DNA of 64,000 nucleotides from CAYZGU01 sp964478165 (GTDB taxonomy: Bacteria > Poribacteria > WGA-4E > JAJDTR01): NCBI GenBank assembly GCA_964478165.1, contig CAYZGU010000022.1:1-64000 (forward strand), read 5' to 3'. Under the pieces are notes generated by a model. That model saw only the letters and a list, made by a program, of their open reading frames with translations, was not told where the DNA came from and ran no database searches. Of this stretch, positions 1-8,893 are shown in pieces (positions within the stretch are counted from its first letter, which is position 1; the number at the start of each line of letters is the position of its first letter). Position numbers and translations under genes: made by a program.

Positions 1-48
1 GTGGTCTACAAGCCTGTTTCTAAGCTCTTCTGTGAACTTTTGACAATA

Positions 49-108
49 TCAAAATTCTCGGTCGCTTGCTTGATGAGCGTTAGAATTCTCGGTGTTTTTG
101 TTGGTCAT
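49..108 (-). CDS. possible 19-codon leader ORF
   Basis: This is a very short reading frame that starts at an ATG 33 bases downstream of a textbook minus-strand promoter and stops after 19 codons. A GGAAAA stretch lies just upstream as a weak ribosome binding site. The peptide is polar and rich in Asn, Glu and Ser, and I recognise no family. It could be a leader peptide, the frameshifted start of a gene that lies left of the window, or chance. Confidence 0.2.
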   Translation of the reverse strand: MTNKNTENSNAHQASDREF

Positions 109-140
109 GGTTCGGTTTTCCTATGTGTTCCGAATAGAGT

Positions 141-169
141 ATAATACACCAAATTCAGCGTTATGTCAA
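141..169 (-). promoter_or_regulatory. sigma70-type promoter firing left
   Basis: Read on the minus strand there is a perfect TTGACA (164-169) and TATTAT (141-146) separated by exactly 17 bases. Transcription would begin near position 134 and run off the left edge, so a gene probably lies left of the window. Confidence 0.65.
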
Positions 170-901
170 ACCTGTAATTAGGACTTTAAATTCTGAACGT
201 TTGCCGCCAGTTCTGAATTTTAATTGTTTGGAAGACGTTTGGTGCGGTATTATACTCACGTGATTCCAGCAAGCAAAAGTGATGATGGAATCTGTTATTT
301 GTCGATAAGACTATATTCAATCTGTAGGGCAGGGAAGTGGTAGGTGAAGGAGTAGCGTGGCATATTAGAATCAAATTAAATCTCTTGTAAACAGATGGGC
401 ATACCAGTCGGCATGAGGCCTGTTTCAGCGATTAGGCAGCCTAATTAAGTTGCAAGGTGCTCAGGCCATTCTTTTTTTGGGTTCTTGGCTCTGCTGGTTT
501 GGAAATCTGGTGGCGTGTGCAGGCGTTTCATCAATACGTTAGATCTATGTTCCACGCTTCGGTAGTTCCGCCCCAATTGATTTTTCTGGTTCGTTGAGCA
601 AAGGCTGATGCCTTGACTATCTGCGTTGGCTGGTCTTTGAGCAAGGCCTTGCGGGCGGAATGTGATAAATTTCTCCGAGTAATGGGCGCCACCGTGAAGA
701 TGCACAGGTCGCTGTATGCTGGTAGTGCCTGATGGTTGTTAAGATTGCTAGACTATCTAATGATTGGGATTTGAGTAAAGCGTGGCATTAATATCAAGAG
801 GACACAACCACAGTCTAGAGGAGTGCTTTTGCGAAGGTAAACAAGATTGAATAACCCCTCTGAATACGTTCAAATGGGAAACCGGAAGGACTTTTGAGAA
901 A
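170..901. other. intergenic region, no recognisable gene
   Basis: Only short reading frames on the minus strand are present, with Arg/Pro/Ser-rich translations that resemble no family. A plus-strand TATTAT near 248 with a TTGTTT 18 bases upstream is a weak promoter candidate. I see no tRNA, riboswitch or terminator. Confidence 0.5.
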
Positions 902-1993
902 ATGATCAAAAATCGGCACTGGGAAGTATTAAAGGCGAAGTTGGAACTATTTCAGGGTCAAATTAGTCAATTTCTTCGCTTGCAATTTTCTCCCAATCTA
1001 CACGCCAAGCAGCGCATCTGCTTGGTGTGTGGGATTGTTGCCATTTTCACTGTTTCTACAAATTGCGTAGTCTCTAAGGAACTGGGCGATTATCCCAATC
1101 AATTAACTAGGGACGGCGCGTTAGTTGTCTTTCCTGATCGCGGGACGTTGTACGTCGCAACGGATTTTCATGCGCGTTGGGCTGATTTTAATCAATGGTT
1201 AAGCCAGACGAGGTTAGTTGAGCGGCTTGAGGCGGGGGAAGATGTCTACGGTTTAATCCTAGGTGATGTCGTTGACCATAAGACAGGAGACCCAATAATC
1301 GAACCACTTGGAGACGAAAAAATCGTAAATCGAATCCTACAGCTGCAGGCAAAATTTGGTGCAAAAGGTGCACGCATCATCCACCTGATAGGCAATCATG
1401 AGTTTGCTGTTGCTGATGCTTACCGCGTGCTCAGGAAGAGAGGCATGACTACGCGAAATCGCCAACGCGCAATCGAACAATTGTATCGAGGACCGGAGGG
1501 ACTCTACTACCAGCAGTTTAACTTTTTGGAACGAATGACCGACAAACATCATGAGTATCTCATGGGCTTGCCCACTGTTGCGATCGGAAAGAATGGTTTC
1601 GTGGGCGTTCACGCTGGTGTTTCGTCGTCTACAAAAAGTCTTGCAGATTTGGTTAATCCCAGTTCCGAGATACTTGAGGGACTATTGTGGAGTCGCCCTT
1701 CTATTGCAGTTCCAGGTGGGTATACCCCGTTACAAACGGCGTCTTTTCTCCGTCGTATTGGGGGAAGCATTTTAGCTGTTGGGCATACACCGCTGAGCTA
1801 TCTTCCCGAGGCAAGCGTCAGAGATGGTGTGGCGAGGCTTAGATCTCGTCAGCTTGTTTTTGCGACGGGCCACGGTGCAAGGCCAGGACTGCAATCTTAC
1901 CTATCGATTAATCTTGCCAAAAAATACCGATCTGTTGAGCAGTTGCGCAATGGAATAGAGATACATCTATTGTATCCCAAAGGAGAAGAGTAA
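902..1993 (+). CDS. calcineurin-like (PPP-type) metallophosphoesterase
   Basis: The protein (363 aa) carries the ordered metal-binding motifs of the calcineurin-like phosphoesterase fold. These are a DFH at residues 88-90 (place of the family GDxH), GDVVD at 121-125, GNHE at 164-167, VHAG around H237 and GHTP around H295. The order and the VHAG/GHTP pair are typical of PPP-family Ser/Thr or bis-nucleoside tetraphosphatases. The first motif has T in place of G, and GDxVDRG has become GDVVDHK, so substrate specificity may differ. A hydrophobic segment at residues 39-57 suggests an N-terminal membrane anchor or signal. The start ATG follows a GGAAGG site about 12 bases upstream. It is followed 71 bp later by a TPR gene on the same strand. 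The substrate is not predictable. Confidence 0.8.
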   Translation: MIKNRHWEVLKAKLELFQGQISQFLRLQFSPNLHAKQRICLVCGIVAIFTVSTNCVVSKELGDYPNQLTRDGALVVFPDRGTLYVATDFHARWADFNQWLSQTRLVERLEAGEDVYGLILGDVVDHKTGDPIIEPLGDEKIVNRILQLQAKFGAKGARIIHLIGNHEFAVADAYRVLRKRGMTTRNRQRAIEQLYRGPEGLYYQQFNFLERMTDKHHEYLMGLPTVAIGKNGFVGVHAGVSSSTKSLADLVNPSSEILEGLLWSRPSIAVPGGYTPLQTASFLRRIGGSILAVGHTPLSYLPEASVRDGVARLRSRQLVFATGHGARPGLQSYLSINLAKKYRSVEQLRNGIEIHLLYPKGEE

Positions 1994-2064
1994 CAAATGG
2001 GCGATGAGTACTCTACGACAGTCATAAGCATTACTCCATACGAGTTAAAGGGAGCGGTTGATTC

Positions 2065-2964
2065 ATGCGTGCGTTAATTTGGATTATGCTCCCATTATTA
2101 ATCGTTTCTGTTGTTCTTGCTTCTCGATTTGTAGGTTTTCGCAGTCTTCAAAAGGCAGACCCTGAGATTGTGAAATATGTTGTCGAAGGAACAAGACTGT
2201 TGAATGCTAGCAGTGATTATGGAGAGGCGATCGATGTCTTGACTCTGGCCATCGAGAAGGATCCAAGACATGCAATAGCTTTTATCAGGCGCGGCCTCGC
2301 TTATTATTATCTTGGGGAATACGACAAGGCCATTAACGATTACAATGAGACGCTGAAGCTAGCGAGGTATCAAGCGGACGCATACTATTGTCGAGGCGAT
2401 GCCTATCAGCAATTGAATAATCATCAGCAAGCGATCAAAGATTACGAATCATCTCTCAAAGAACGGTGGGCCGCGTTTGTTATATGGAAACGCGCTGAAA
2501 CCTATCTGAAAATTGGTGAAAGCCAACGCGCGTTGCAAGATTACACAGAAGTCATTCGCCGGAGACGCGGGGCGGCAGCGTACTACCATCGTGCGAGGGC
2601 ATATGTTCAACTCGACAAAGAGGCACTGGCACTCAAAGATTTCGCGAGAGCGATTGAGGTGGAACCAGAGTTCGCAGAGGCGTACCTGGAGCGGGGAGAA
2701 ATTTTTGAGAGATTAGGTCATCGGGAAGACGCGGAATTCGATTATCTCAAAGTTGTTGAACTTTCAACTAATGAGATACAGTCTTGGAAAGAAAAACATT
2801 CCACACTAGGTCCAGTGTATTATCGAAGAGGTATAGCTTATGAGGCGCTCGGAAGTGTGGACAAAGCGATGATTGACTACGAGACCTCGATAGCCCTGCT
2901 ACCTAATGGTGCGCTTAGTAAGGAGGTTGTGGCGAGCTTGGATAGAGTTGTGGCCGGTGATTAG
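2065..2964 (+). CDS. membrane-anchored TPR-repeat protein
   Basis: The protein (299 aa) begins with a hydrophobic segment (about residues 3-20) that acts as a signal anchor, then consists almost entirely of tetratricopeptide repeats. At least six TPR units can be recognised from the recurring pattern of A-x-x-x-R/G-x-A-Y...A-x-x-D-Y/F. Examples are the units reading RRGLAYYYLGEYDKAINDYN and YLERGEIFERLGHREDAEFD. TPRs form helical scaffolds for protein-protein contacts, so this is probably a periplasmic or membrane-face adaptor. It is co-directional with the phosphoesterase 71 bp upstream, which suggests one transcription unit. It ends 28 bp from the convergent aminotransferase gene. No catalytic domain is present. 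Confidence 0.85.
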   Translation: MRALIWIMLPLLIVSVVLASRFVGFRSLQKADPEIVKYVVEGTRLLNASSDYGEAIDVLTLAIEKDPRHAIAFIRRGLAYYYLGEYDKAINDYNETLKLARYQADAYYCRGDAYQQLNNHQQAIKDYESSLKERWAAFVIWKRAETYLKIGESQRALQDYTEVIRRRRGAAAYYHRARAYVQLDKEALALKDFARAIEVEPEFAEAYLERGEIFERLGHREDAEFDYLKVVELSTNEIQSWKEKHSTLGPVYYRRGIAYEALGSVDKAMIDYETSIALLPNGALSKEVVASLDRVVAGD

Positions 2965-2992
2965 GAGATAGAGCTATACTCCGTATGGCGTT

Positions 2993-4369
2993 TTACACGC
3001 TATAAACAATGGCTTCCGCCATGTAGTCTAGGGCGGTCTTGATGCGATCTAATTCCTCGAATCCGTAGGATAACCGGAGTTGCCGTTTCCCAACTTCAAC
3101 CATGTCTCCTTTTGCGTGCACACAGTGTTCACCGGGAATGTAGATCACTTTGGGCTTGCGAGAATTGGCTGGTCCGTCCACTTGGCGGTCTCCAGTGGTG
3201 CGAGTTAAGAAATTGAAGAAAGTTGAAGTTTGATGTGTTTCAACATTAGAGAGTGTTAAGTAGAAGTAAAATCCTGCCCTCCCGCCTCGGCAGTCAGATA
3301 TGAAATCCCCTAATTTTTCTTTAATCCAGCCTCTGGTGGCCTGTCCTTTTTCACGATAGCCTTTGTTAACAAATTCAATCTGAGATTTGATGTGGTGGTC
3401 AAGTAGGTAGCTCGCAATTTCTTGATTTATCAGAGGTGCGCTAAAACCGATGTCACTCGTCCTTTGAATCATTGCATTTAAGAACGGGCCTTGCGGGCCA
3501 ATTAGATAGCCAATCCGTAAACCCGGTGCAAGGATTTTGGACAAGGTGCCGATTTCGTAAACAATGTCGAGTTTATCGAAGTGAAAAGCAGATGTTGTTT
3601 CTTGTACGTTTGGATCGTGAATCAAGTCTTCATAGGCCTTATCGAAAAATATCGGGATTTTTCTCCCGAGTTTGTGAGAGAGCTGCGCCGCAATTTCGAC
3701 GAGGTTTTGTCTTCTATTATTTGAAAGGATGGTGCTTGTAGGGTTATTGACGGTAACGATGTAAAGGAACCGAATGTATTCTTTTTGGGAGGCAAGATTG
3801 TTGAGTTTCTCTTGAAGCAAGTCAATCCGGATGCCGTGTTCGTCTTCGGGGACTGCAATAATTCGGAACCCTTTACGTTCCAGATCGTTACAGTAAATGT
3901 AATACATTGGGTCCGTAGTAATGACTATGCCAGGCGGCAAGAGGTGGGTGATTCCTTCTAGCAGACTGGTTGCACCGTTAGGCCCAATAACGATTGTCTT
4001 GGTGTTGAGCATCTTTTCTGATAGCCCACCGATCTGATTTTCTGCGTGGAATTTTCTAATGGACTCAATCAGGTTTGGCGATCCTTGGGAGCCCCCATAA
4101 TTCAAGGCGGCACGGTATTTTTGTGGACGGGCAAGTACGTCTCTACATGCAAGTTCAATCAGATCGCGGGGGATTGTCAGTTCATTGACATATCCGACGC
4201 CCAAGTTAATATCGTGCTCATCTCGAAAATCGTGGGCGAAGGTTGTCATCATTCGGTTGACGGGAGCGGGAATGCTTGAGGCTTTGCCGTATCTGGATAG
4301 AGGGATGTCCTGAAGTCCCATTGTCACCTGGTCTACGATTCCCAGCGTGTTATTTGTCTCGTCATGCAT
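2993..4369 (-). CDS. PLP-dependent aminotransferase, class I/II
   Basis: This is a fold-type I aminotransferase (458 aa). Visible landmarks are a G-x-N-G-A-T cofactor phosphate site near 129-134, the NNPT stretch at 208-211 that contacts the PLP ring and substrate carboxylate, D243 and Y246 in FFDKAYEDL, the Schiff-base lysine K278 in GTLSKILAPG, and R285 shortly after. The overall pattern resembles the 2-aminoadipate/valine-pyruvate aminotransferase group and the MocR-type domain, but no DNA-binding domain is fused. The substrate is not determined. ATG 4369 has only a weak ribosome site, and an in-frame ATG 16 codons later is an alternative. It is convergent with the TPR gene. Confidence 0.85.
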   Translation of the reverse strand: MHDETNNTLGIVDQVTMGLQDIPLSRYGKASSIPAPVNRMMTTFAHDFRDEHDINLGVGYVNELTIPRDLIELACRDVLARPQKYRAALNYGGSQGSPNLIESIRKFHAENQIGGLSEKMLNTKTIVIGPNGATSLLEGITHLLPPGIVITTDPMYYIYCNDLERKGFRIIAVPEDEHGIRIDLLQEKLNNLASQKEYIRFLYIVTVNNPTSTILSNNRRQNLVEIAAQLSHKLGRKIPIFFDKAYEDLIHDPNVQETTSAFHFDKLDIVYEIGTLSKILAPGLRIGYLIGPQGPFLNAMIQRTSDIGFSAPLINQEIASYLLDHHIKSQIEFVNKGYREKGQATRGWIKEKLGDFISDCRGGRAGFYFYLTLSNVETHQTSTFFNFLTRTTGDRQVDGPANSRKPKVIYIPGEHCVHAKGDMVEVGKRQLRLSYGFEELDRIKTALDYMAEAIVYSV

Positions 4370-4486
4370 TACGTGTTAACCAGAGAGTTAAGGGCCTTTT
4401 GTTTCTAGTGGTATGGAATGAGGGTGTAGTTTGACGAAGTGCGTTCCTGGTGTAGTTGTAGAACATTTCTTCATGATGGCTGGTTC

Positions 4487-5413
4487 TCATGCAAGGCATA
4501 CGCGTAATGCGTTTTCGAGGTCAGGGTGGCGGAATGCGTAACCGGCCGACAGTGATTTCTGTGGGATTACGCGCTGACTCATTAGTGTGAAATCGGTGAA
4601 GTCACCGAACCTAATTTTCAAAGCAAAGGTGGGTACCGGAAAGATCGTAGGCCGCTTGAGCACATATCCCAAGCTTTTTGTGAAATTTATGTTCCTTTTT
4701 GGCTCTGGCGCTGTAGCGTTCAGTGGACCACTAATCTGTGAAGTTTTTAAGGCATGCATGATAATTCCTACTACATCGTCCAGATGTATCCAGGACATCC
4801 ACTGCTTTCCGTCTCCCAGTCGGCCGCCCAGTCCCATCTTAAAAGGAGTGAGCATCGTACGAAGTAGACCGCCCTCTTTGCCCAACACTAAGCCAATTCG
4901 CACTTGGACTGTGCGAATTCCCAGAGTTTCTGCCTTTTTAGCTTCTACTTCCCACGCCTGACAGAGTGTGGCGAGGAAGTCGTCGCCTGGAGGCGAGTCC
5001 TCTGTCAGCGTCTTATCACCGCCCTCCCCATAGTAGCCGATAGCCGAAGCGCAAACCAACACGTCTGGCTTCTTGTCAGCCTTCGATAGCGATTCTACAA
5101 GTAGCTGTGTCGAACCGAGGCGACTTTTCTCAATTCGTGCCTTCTTTTGCGCGTTCCATTTTCCCGCGATGGTTTCACCCACGAGGTGAACTACAGCGTT
5201 AACGCCGTATAAGGTTGATGGGGAGATGAGTTCCCTCGTAGGTTGCCATGCGGCCAGTTGTTTTACCCGAGGTAGCTTGAGCTTTGCGCGAGCTGGTGCA
5301 CGGGACAAGGCAACTACGTCATGCCCTTTCTCGGAGAGTGCGCTACAAAGACTTGCTCCGATGAAGCCACTTGCACCAGTGACCAATATGGTTGCATTGT
5401 CATGCGTCGCCAT
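4487..5413 (-). CDS. TIGR01777-type NAD(P)-dependent epimerase (YfcH-like)
   Basis: The protein (308 aa) is an extended short-chain dehydrogenase. It starts with a Rossmann TGASGFIG nucleotide-binding motif about ten residues from the start, has a central ASAIGYYG segment with the catalytic Tyr context of the YfcH/SulA group, and ends with a conserved C-terminal region rich in P and R. This family is widespread but its substrate is unknown. The reading frame extends five codons upstream to a TTG, but GAGGAA lies 7 bases before the internal ATG at 5413, so I place the start there. The downstream minus-strand neighbour is the aminotransferase, about 117 bp away. Confidence 0.85.
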   Translation of the reverse strand: MATHDNATILVTGASGFIGASLCSALSEKGHDVVALSRAPARAKLKLPRVKQLAAWQPTRELISPSTLYGVNAVVHLVGETIAGKWNAQKKARIEKSRLGSTQLLVESLSKADKKPDVLVCASAIGYYGEGGDKTLTEDSPPGDDFLATLCQAWEVEAKKAETLGIRTVQVRIGLVLGKEGGLLRTMLTPFKMGLGGRLGDGKQWMSWIHLDDVVGIIMHALKTSQISGPLNATAPEPKRNINFTKSLGYVLKRPTIFPVPTFALKIRFGDFTDFTLMSQRVIPQKSLSAGYAFRHPDLENALRVCLA

Positions 5414-5428
5414 GGTCTGTTTCCTCAA

Positions 5429-7471
5429 CTTTCGTAAGATTTGACAACAGTTGGTTCTGGCACTTAAAGAACGACAGTTAGCCCAACGGCGCAGTCGTAT
5501 TTCTGTTCATTATTTACTGTTGTCCGAATTCGGAGCGCTTCCACATGGGTATTCTTTGTCCCAACAACTTTGGTGCGAGGTAGGTTTTTCATGCGGACTA
5601 ACACGGCGATGAGAATCGTACAAAAAGACGAACTCATTAACCGCTTGGAGCTCGCGAGCACCGGGGCTAGACGGGTAGAGTTGAGCTCGGCTTGCTTAGG
5701 CACCGGCAGCGATCGACTACTCGATGTGTTTGCATGAATTGTCTGCCGGCAGTCAAAAGCTCTGGTTCCAATCATCCTTTCATGTGTGCTGTGGTCAGTT
5801 CCGTTCCATGTGTTTCTGAAAAGCCTATTTGTCACAAAAAATTCAGGAGTATCGAGTCCGACCATGTGGAGGCATACGATGATGGGATTACGAGAGTGAG
5901 AGTTGGTCGTTATCCTGTCAGCAGATCTATGGTTTTGTCTGCGGTGCGAGCCGCGCCACTCCGAAATGTGTCTGAGCTTAGATTTTGAATAGGGTGTTTT
6001 ACCTTGATTGGTTCTAGCTCATTATAGCTCAGTGTCGTGGTCTGAGTTTTTGCCGCCGAAAAAAACACGTCCGAGTAGATTCCAAGGTTTTGTCGATGTT
6101 GGTTTGCTACTATGGACGACAGTTGCTATGTCGAATTCTCCGTGGATTAATACTTCAGGGCGTTGAAGGAAAACATTACCATCGTTCCCACCCAATGTTG
6201 AGGCTGTCCATCACTTTCGCTTTTGGGATTATCGAGACGGCGCGGCGGAAAATTGCTTTCCTTTTCCGTCGCGCTCGGTTGGACGGATTAGACTGACATT
6301 TCCCATTGTAAATCCCTTGACTATAATTGGTTGGACGGTTGTAATTACAAAAACGTATTATAACCCAAGGCGTGGTCGATGGCAAACGAATCGGTGAAAA
6401 CGCAGGACTTCTTTCGGGGCTATGGAGGACTTGCTTGAGTGACAAAGTGAAGTAGCGGGTAGAGATGCTTCTTGATCGTGTCTGAAACCGGACTAAGGTC
6501 GGTTTGAGCCAATTGAAGTGCATTTAGTTGAGTGGATTGATATTAATGGATTGATGTGTCGAGACGACGTTTTCACTGTCCTTGTTTCAATTGCTATCCA
6601 ATAGATTTCCGAGGATACGCTAATAGATGTGTGGTTTCCGTCATGGTTAGGAACTTCACAGGGGATAGTGGTTTAGTCAAAGCGTCGGCGACGTGATAGC
6701 ATCTTACGTTTCTGAAGTGGCGTTATGGTTTTTTTACAAAGAATTTGTCACTAGACAGTGCGCGGCACTGAGAAGAATCCGAAATTAAGCGTCGAGATGG
6801 CCAATTATCTGGTATTCGGGTGACCGTGATGCGATGCTTGAGCTCCGTTTCAATTGACATGCTTGCCAATGGTGGAATGTGTAGGTGGCTGAGCAAATTT
6901 GACGTAAATTGTTTGTGGAAACCTACGTTCAACGTGATAGTATCTCGCTCTGAAGTCTGAAGATTACCTACTGGCGTCGTCGAGAAGCATTATACAACGT
7001 TAGAAGAACACTTAAGCGTTACGACATTAATGAAGTAAAGAGCGGCGATAATTATTCCGCTACGGCTCCGGTTACCTGTTCTCGGCTGAAGTTTAGTGCA
7101 TTTGTGTTGATGCTTTCTCCATTCTCATAGCGCTAAATGAGAGAATGTACATCTTGCAAATAACCGTAATTTTCATTGTGCGTTAGAGGAATGTAACGAG
7201 ACGAAAAGGTGCTTAGAAACTGTGTCGATGGCTTTAGATTTCATCCGATTGTTCGCTGATTTAGAACGGTTGTCGTACGCGATGAAAAGCCCTGCATCGG
7301 AATCCAATTGACTATGCCATGCTTGTGACAATCAAGCGTGTTTTTGGTGTTCCGTTGTTCCGATTGCGCAGTGGACTAACGTCCCGGTCAGTCAAGCCAG
7401 GGAGGTATGCACCGTTATTTCGAAGCCGTCCTTTGGGAATCGCTCGAATGTCGATTAGTAGGTTCCGAGTT
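5429..7471. other. 2.0-kb stretch without a recognisable gene
   Basis: Several short frames on both strands are present, the longest 133 codons on the minus strand (5464-5865). Their translations are rich in Arg, Ser and Thr and show no domain. I see no tRNA, hairpin terminator or repeat. The C-terminal third of the 5464-5865 frame looks slightly protein-like and could be a decayed remnant. Confidence 0.5.
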
Positions 7472-8716
7472 CTAGGCTTTTTCAAACAGTCGCATGTAAT
7501 CCGTGAAAGTTTCTGCACGACGGATTCCGACAAGGCGGTCATCGTGGACAAGGTACTCGGGTGGACGCATTTTTAAATTGTAGTTGGAACTCATTGCGTA
7601 GCAGTAGGCTCCAGCGTCGAAGACGACCAACCCGGTTCCCTCACGAGGCGCTGGTAAGGAACGGTTTTTGCCCAGAAAATCAGCGGATTCACAGACCGGG
7701 CCAACAATGTCATAGTCCTCAACTTCGGTATCGACCGGTTCGATGAAGTCGATATGTTGATATGTGTCGTAGAGACTTGGTCGAATTAACTCTGACATGC
7801 TTCCATCAGATATAATGAAGTGTTTGTTCCCATTTGTTTTGACTCCGATAACGCGATTAACGAATACGGCGGTGTTCCCGATGATCGAGCGCCCGGGTTC
7901 CATGATTAGTGCTACATCAGGAGACAATACGTCGCGAATTGAGCAAATTAGATCCGCTGGTGTGGGAATTGCTTCACCTTTACGCTCGTAGTCGATTCCC
8001 AATCCGCCGCCAATATTTAGGTATCTTACGGGGAATCCTTCGGATCGAATGGTTTCAATGAATCTCATCATTAGTTCGGTGGCGTCACGGAAGATTCGAG
8101 TCTTTTTAATTGTCGATCCCAGATGACAATGGACACCAACTAGGTTGAGCCTTGAATCGTCTTTGATCTGACGAAGAAACCAGTGAAGTTTTTCGTTGCG
8201 AATACCAAATTTTGAATTCTTAATTCCCGTTGAGACGTAGTGATGTACTTCGGGGTCCACATCGGGATTTATCCGGATTAATACATCAATTGTTTTGTCT
8301 GCTGCCTTCGCTGCTTGCCGAATGTGAATGAGATCGAATTCACTATCAACATTAATCATCACGCCGTGTTCCGCTGCGAGGGTTAACTCAGGCAGTGTTT
8401 TGCCGTTTCCGTTTAGGATTGTTCGTTTTGGATTAAATCCGGCTGCTAAGGCAATTCGAAGTTCATTTCCGCTAACCAATACGGCTCCACTCCCTAGTTT
8501 ACGCAAGTGCTTGAGAATCGTTAAGTTGTTATTGGCTTTGATGGCGTAGCCGATAATTGACTGAATGCCTTCGAGTGCGGTTTGGTACGCTTTGTAGTTT
8601 TTGGTGATTTGGTTGAGGCTGTAGAGATAGAAAGGACTCTCTTGAACTTGTTCTTGAATGTCCTTGATTCTCAAGTCGTCGCAGTAAAGATAGCGATTTT
8701 TGAAGTGAAAGCTCAT
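7472..8716 (-). CDS. lysA: diaminopimelate decarboxylase
   Basis: LysA decarboxylates meso-diaminopimelate to lysine in the last step of lysine synthesis, in the cytoplasm. The protein (414 aa, normal for the family) has an alanine-racemase-type barrel with the PLP lysine K60 in YAIKANN, the HCHLGS segment, the GGGLGIDY phosphate-binding loop, EPGRS, and CESADFL, whose Cys contributes to the partner active site. It ends with GAYCYAMSSNYN and RRAETFTDY. The open frame continues 59 codons upstream but that part is unlike LysA. The ATG at 8716 gives the family's usual start, with GGGG 12 bases before it. It stands alone between two gene-poor stretches. Confidence 0.95.
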   Translation of the reverse strand: MSFHFKNRYLYCDDLRIKDIQEQVQESPFYLYSLNQITKNYKAYQTALEGIQSIIGYAIKANNNLTILKHLRKLGSGAVLVSGNELRIALAAGFNPKRTILNGNGKTLPELTLAAEHGVMINVDSEFDLIHIRQAAKAADKTIDVLIRINPDVDPEVHHYVSTGIKNSKFGIRNEKLHWFLRQIKDDSRLNLVGVHCHLGSTIKKTRIFRDATELMMRFIETIRSEGFPVRYLNIGGGLGIDYERKGEAIPTPADLICSIRDVLSPDVALIMEPGRSIIGNTAVFVNRVIGVKTNGNKHFIISDGSMSELIRPSLYDTYQHIDFIEPVDTEVEDYDIVGPVCESADFLGKNRSLPAPREGTGLVVFDAGAYCYAMSSNYNLKMRPPEYLVHDDRLVGIRRAETFTDYMRLFEKA

Positions 8717-8739
8717 GTGACTTACTGTCCCCTTTCCTA

Positions 8740-8769
8740 AGCATAATTTTGTGTTCGTGGCGTTAACAA
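8740..8769 (-). promoter_or_regulatory. candidate lysA promoter
   Basis: On the minus strand TTGTTA (8764-8769) and TATGCT (8740-8745) are separated by 18 bases, placing a transcription start about 15-20 bases before the lysA ATG. The match to the sigma70 consensus is moderate. Confidence 0.35.
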
Positions 8770-8893
8770 CTAGGAGAATGGTATCATCCGATTTAAGCGA
8801 ACGCCAAGGATTTTCATCGGTGGCATCCAGAAATCGTCCAGGTAAGTGGATGTGGAAAAATAGGTTGATAGGAGATACAATTAATGGTTCCAA

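Noticed and set aside
20..100. Repeated AATTCTCGGT word near the left edge
   Set aside because: Only two copies of a ten-base word; no array structure or larger repeat.
5464..5865. 133-codon minus-strand frame upstream of the epimerase
   Set aside because: Only the last third looks protein-like and no family is recognised. It is mentioned as possible remnant but not called.
8717..8893. 59-codon N-terminal extension of lysA
   Set aside because: The extension does not resemble LysA, and the ATG at 8716 gives the family's normal start and length.
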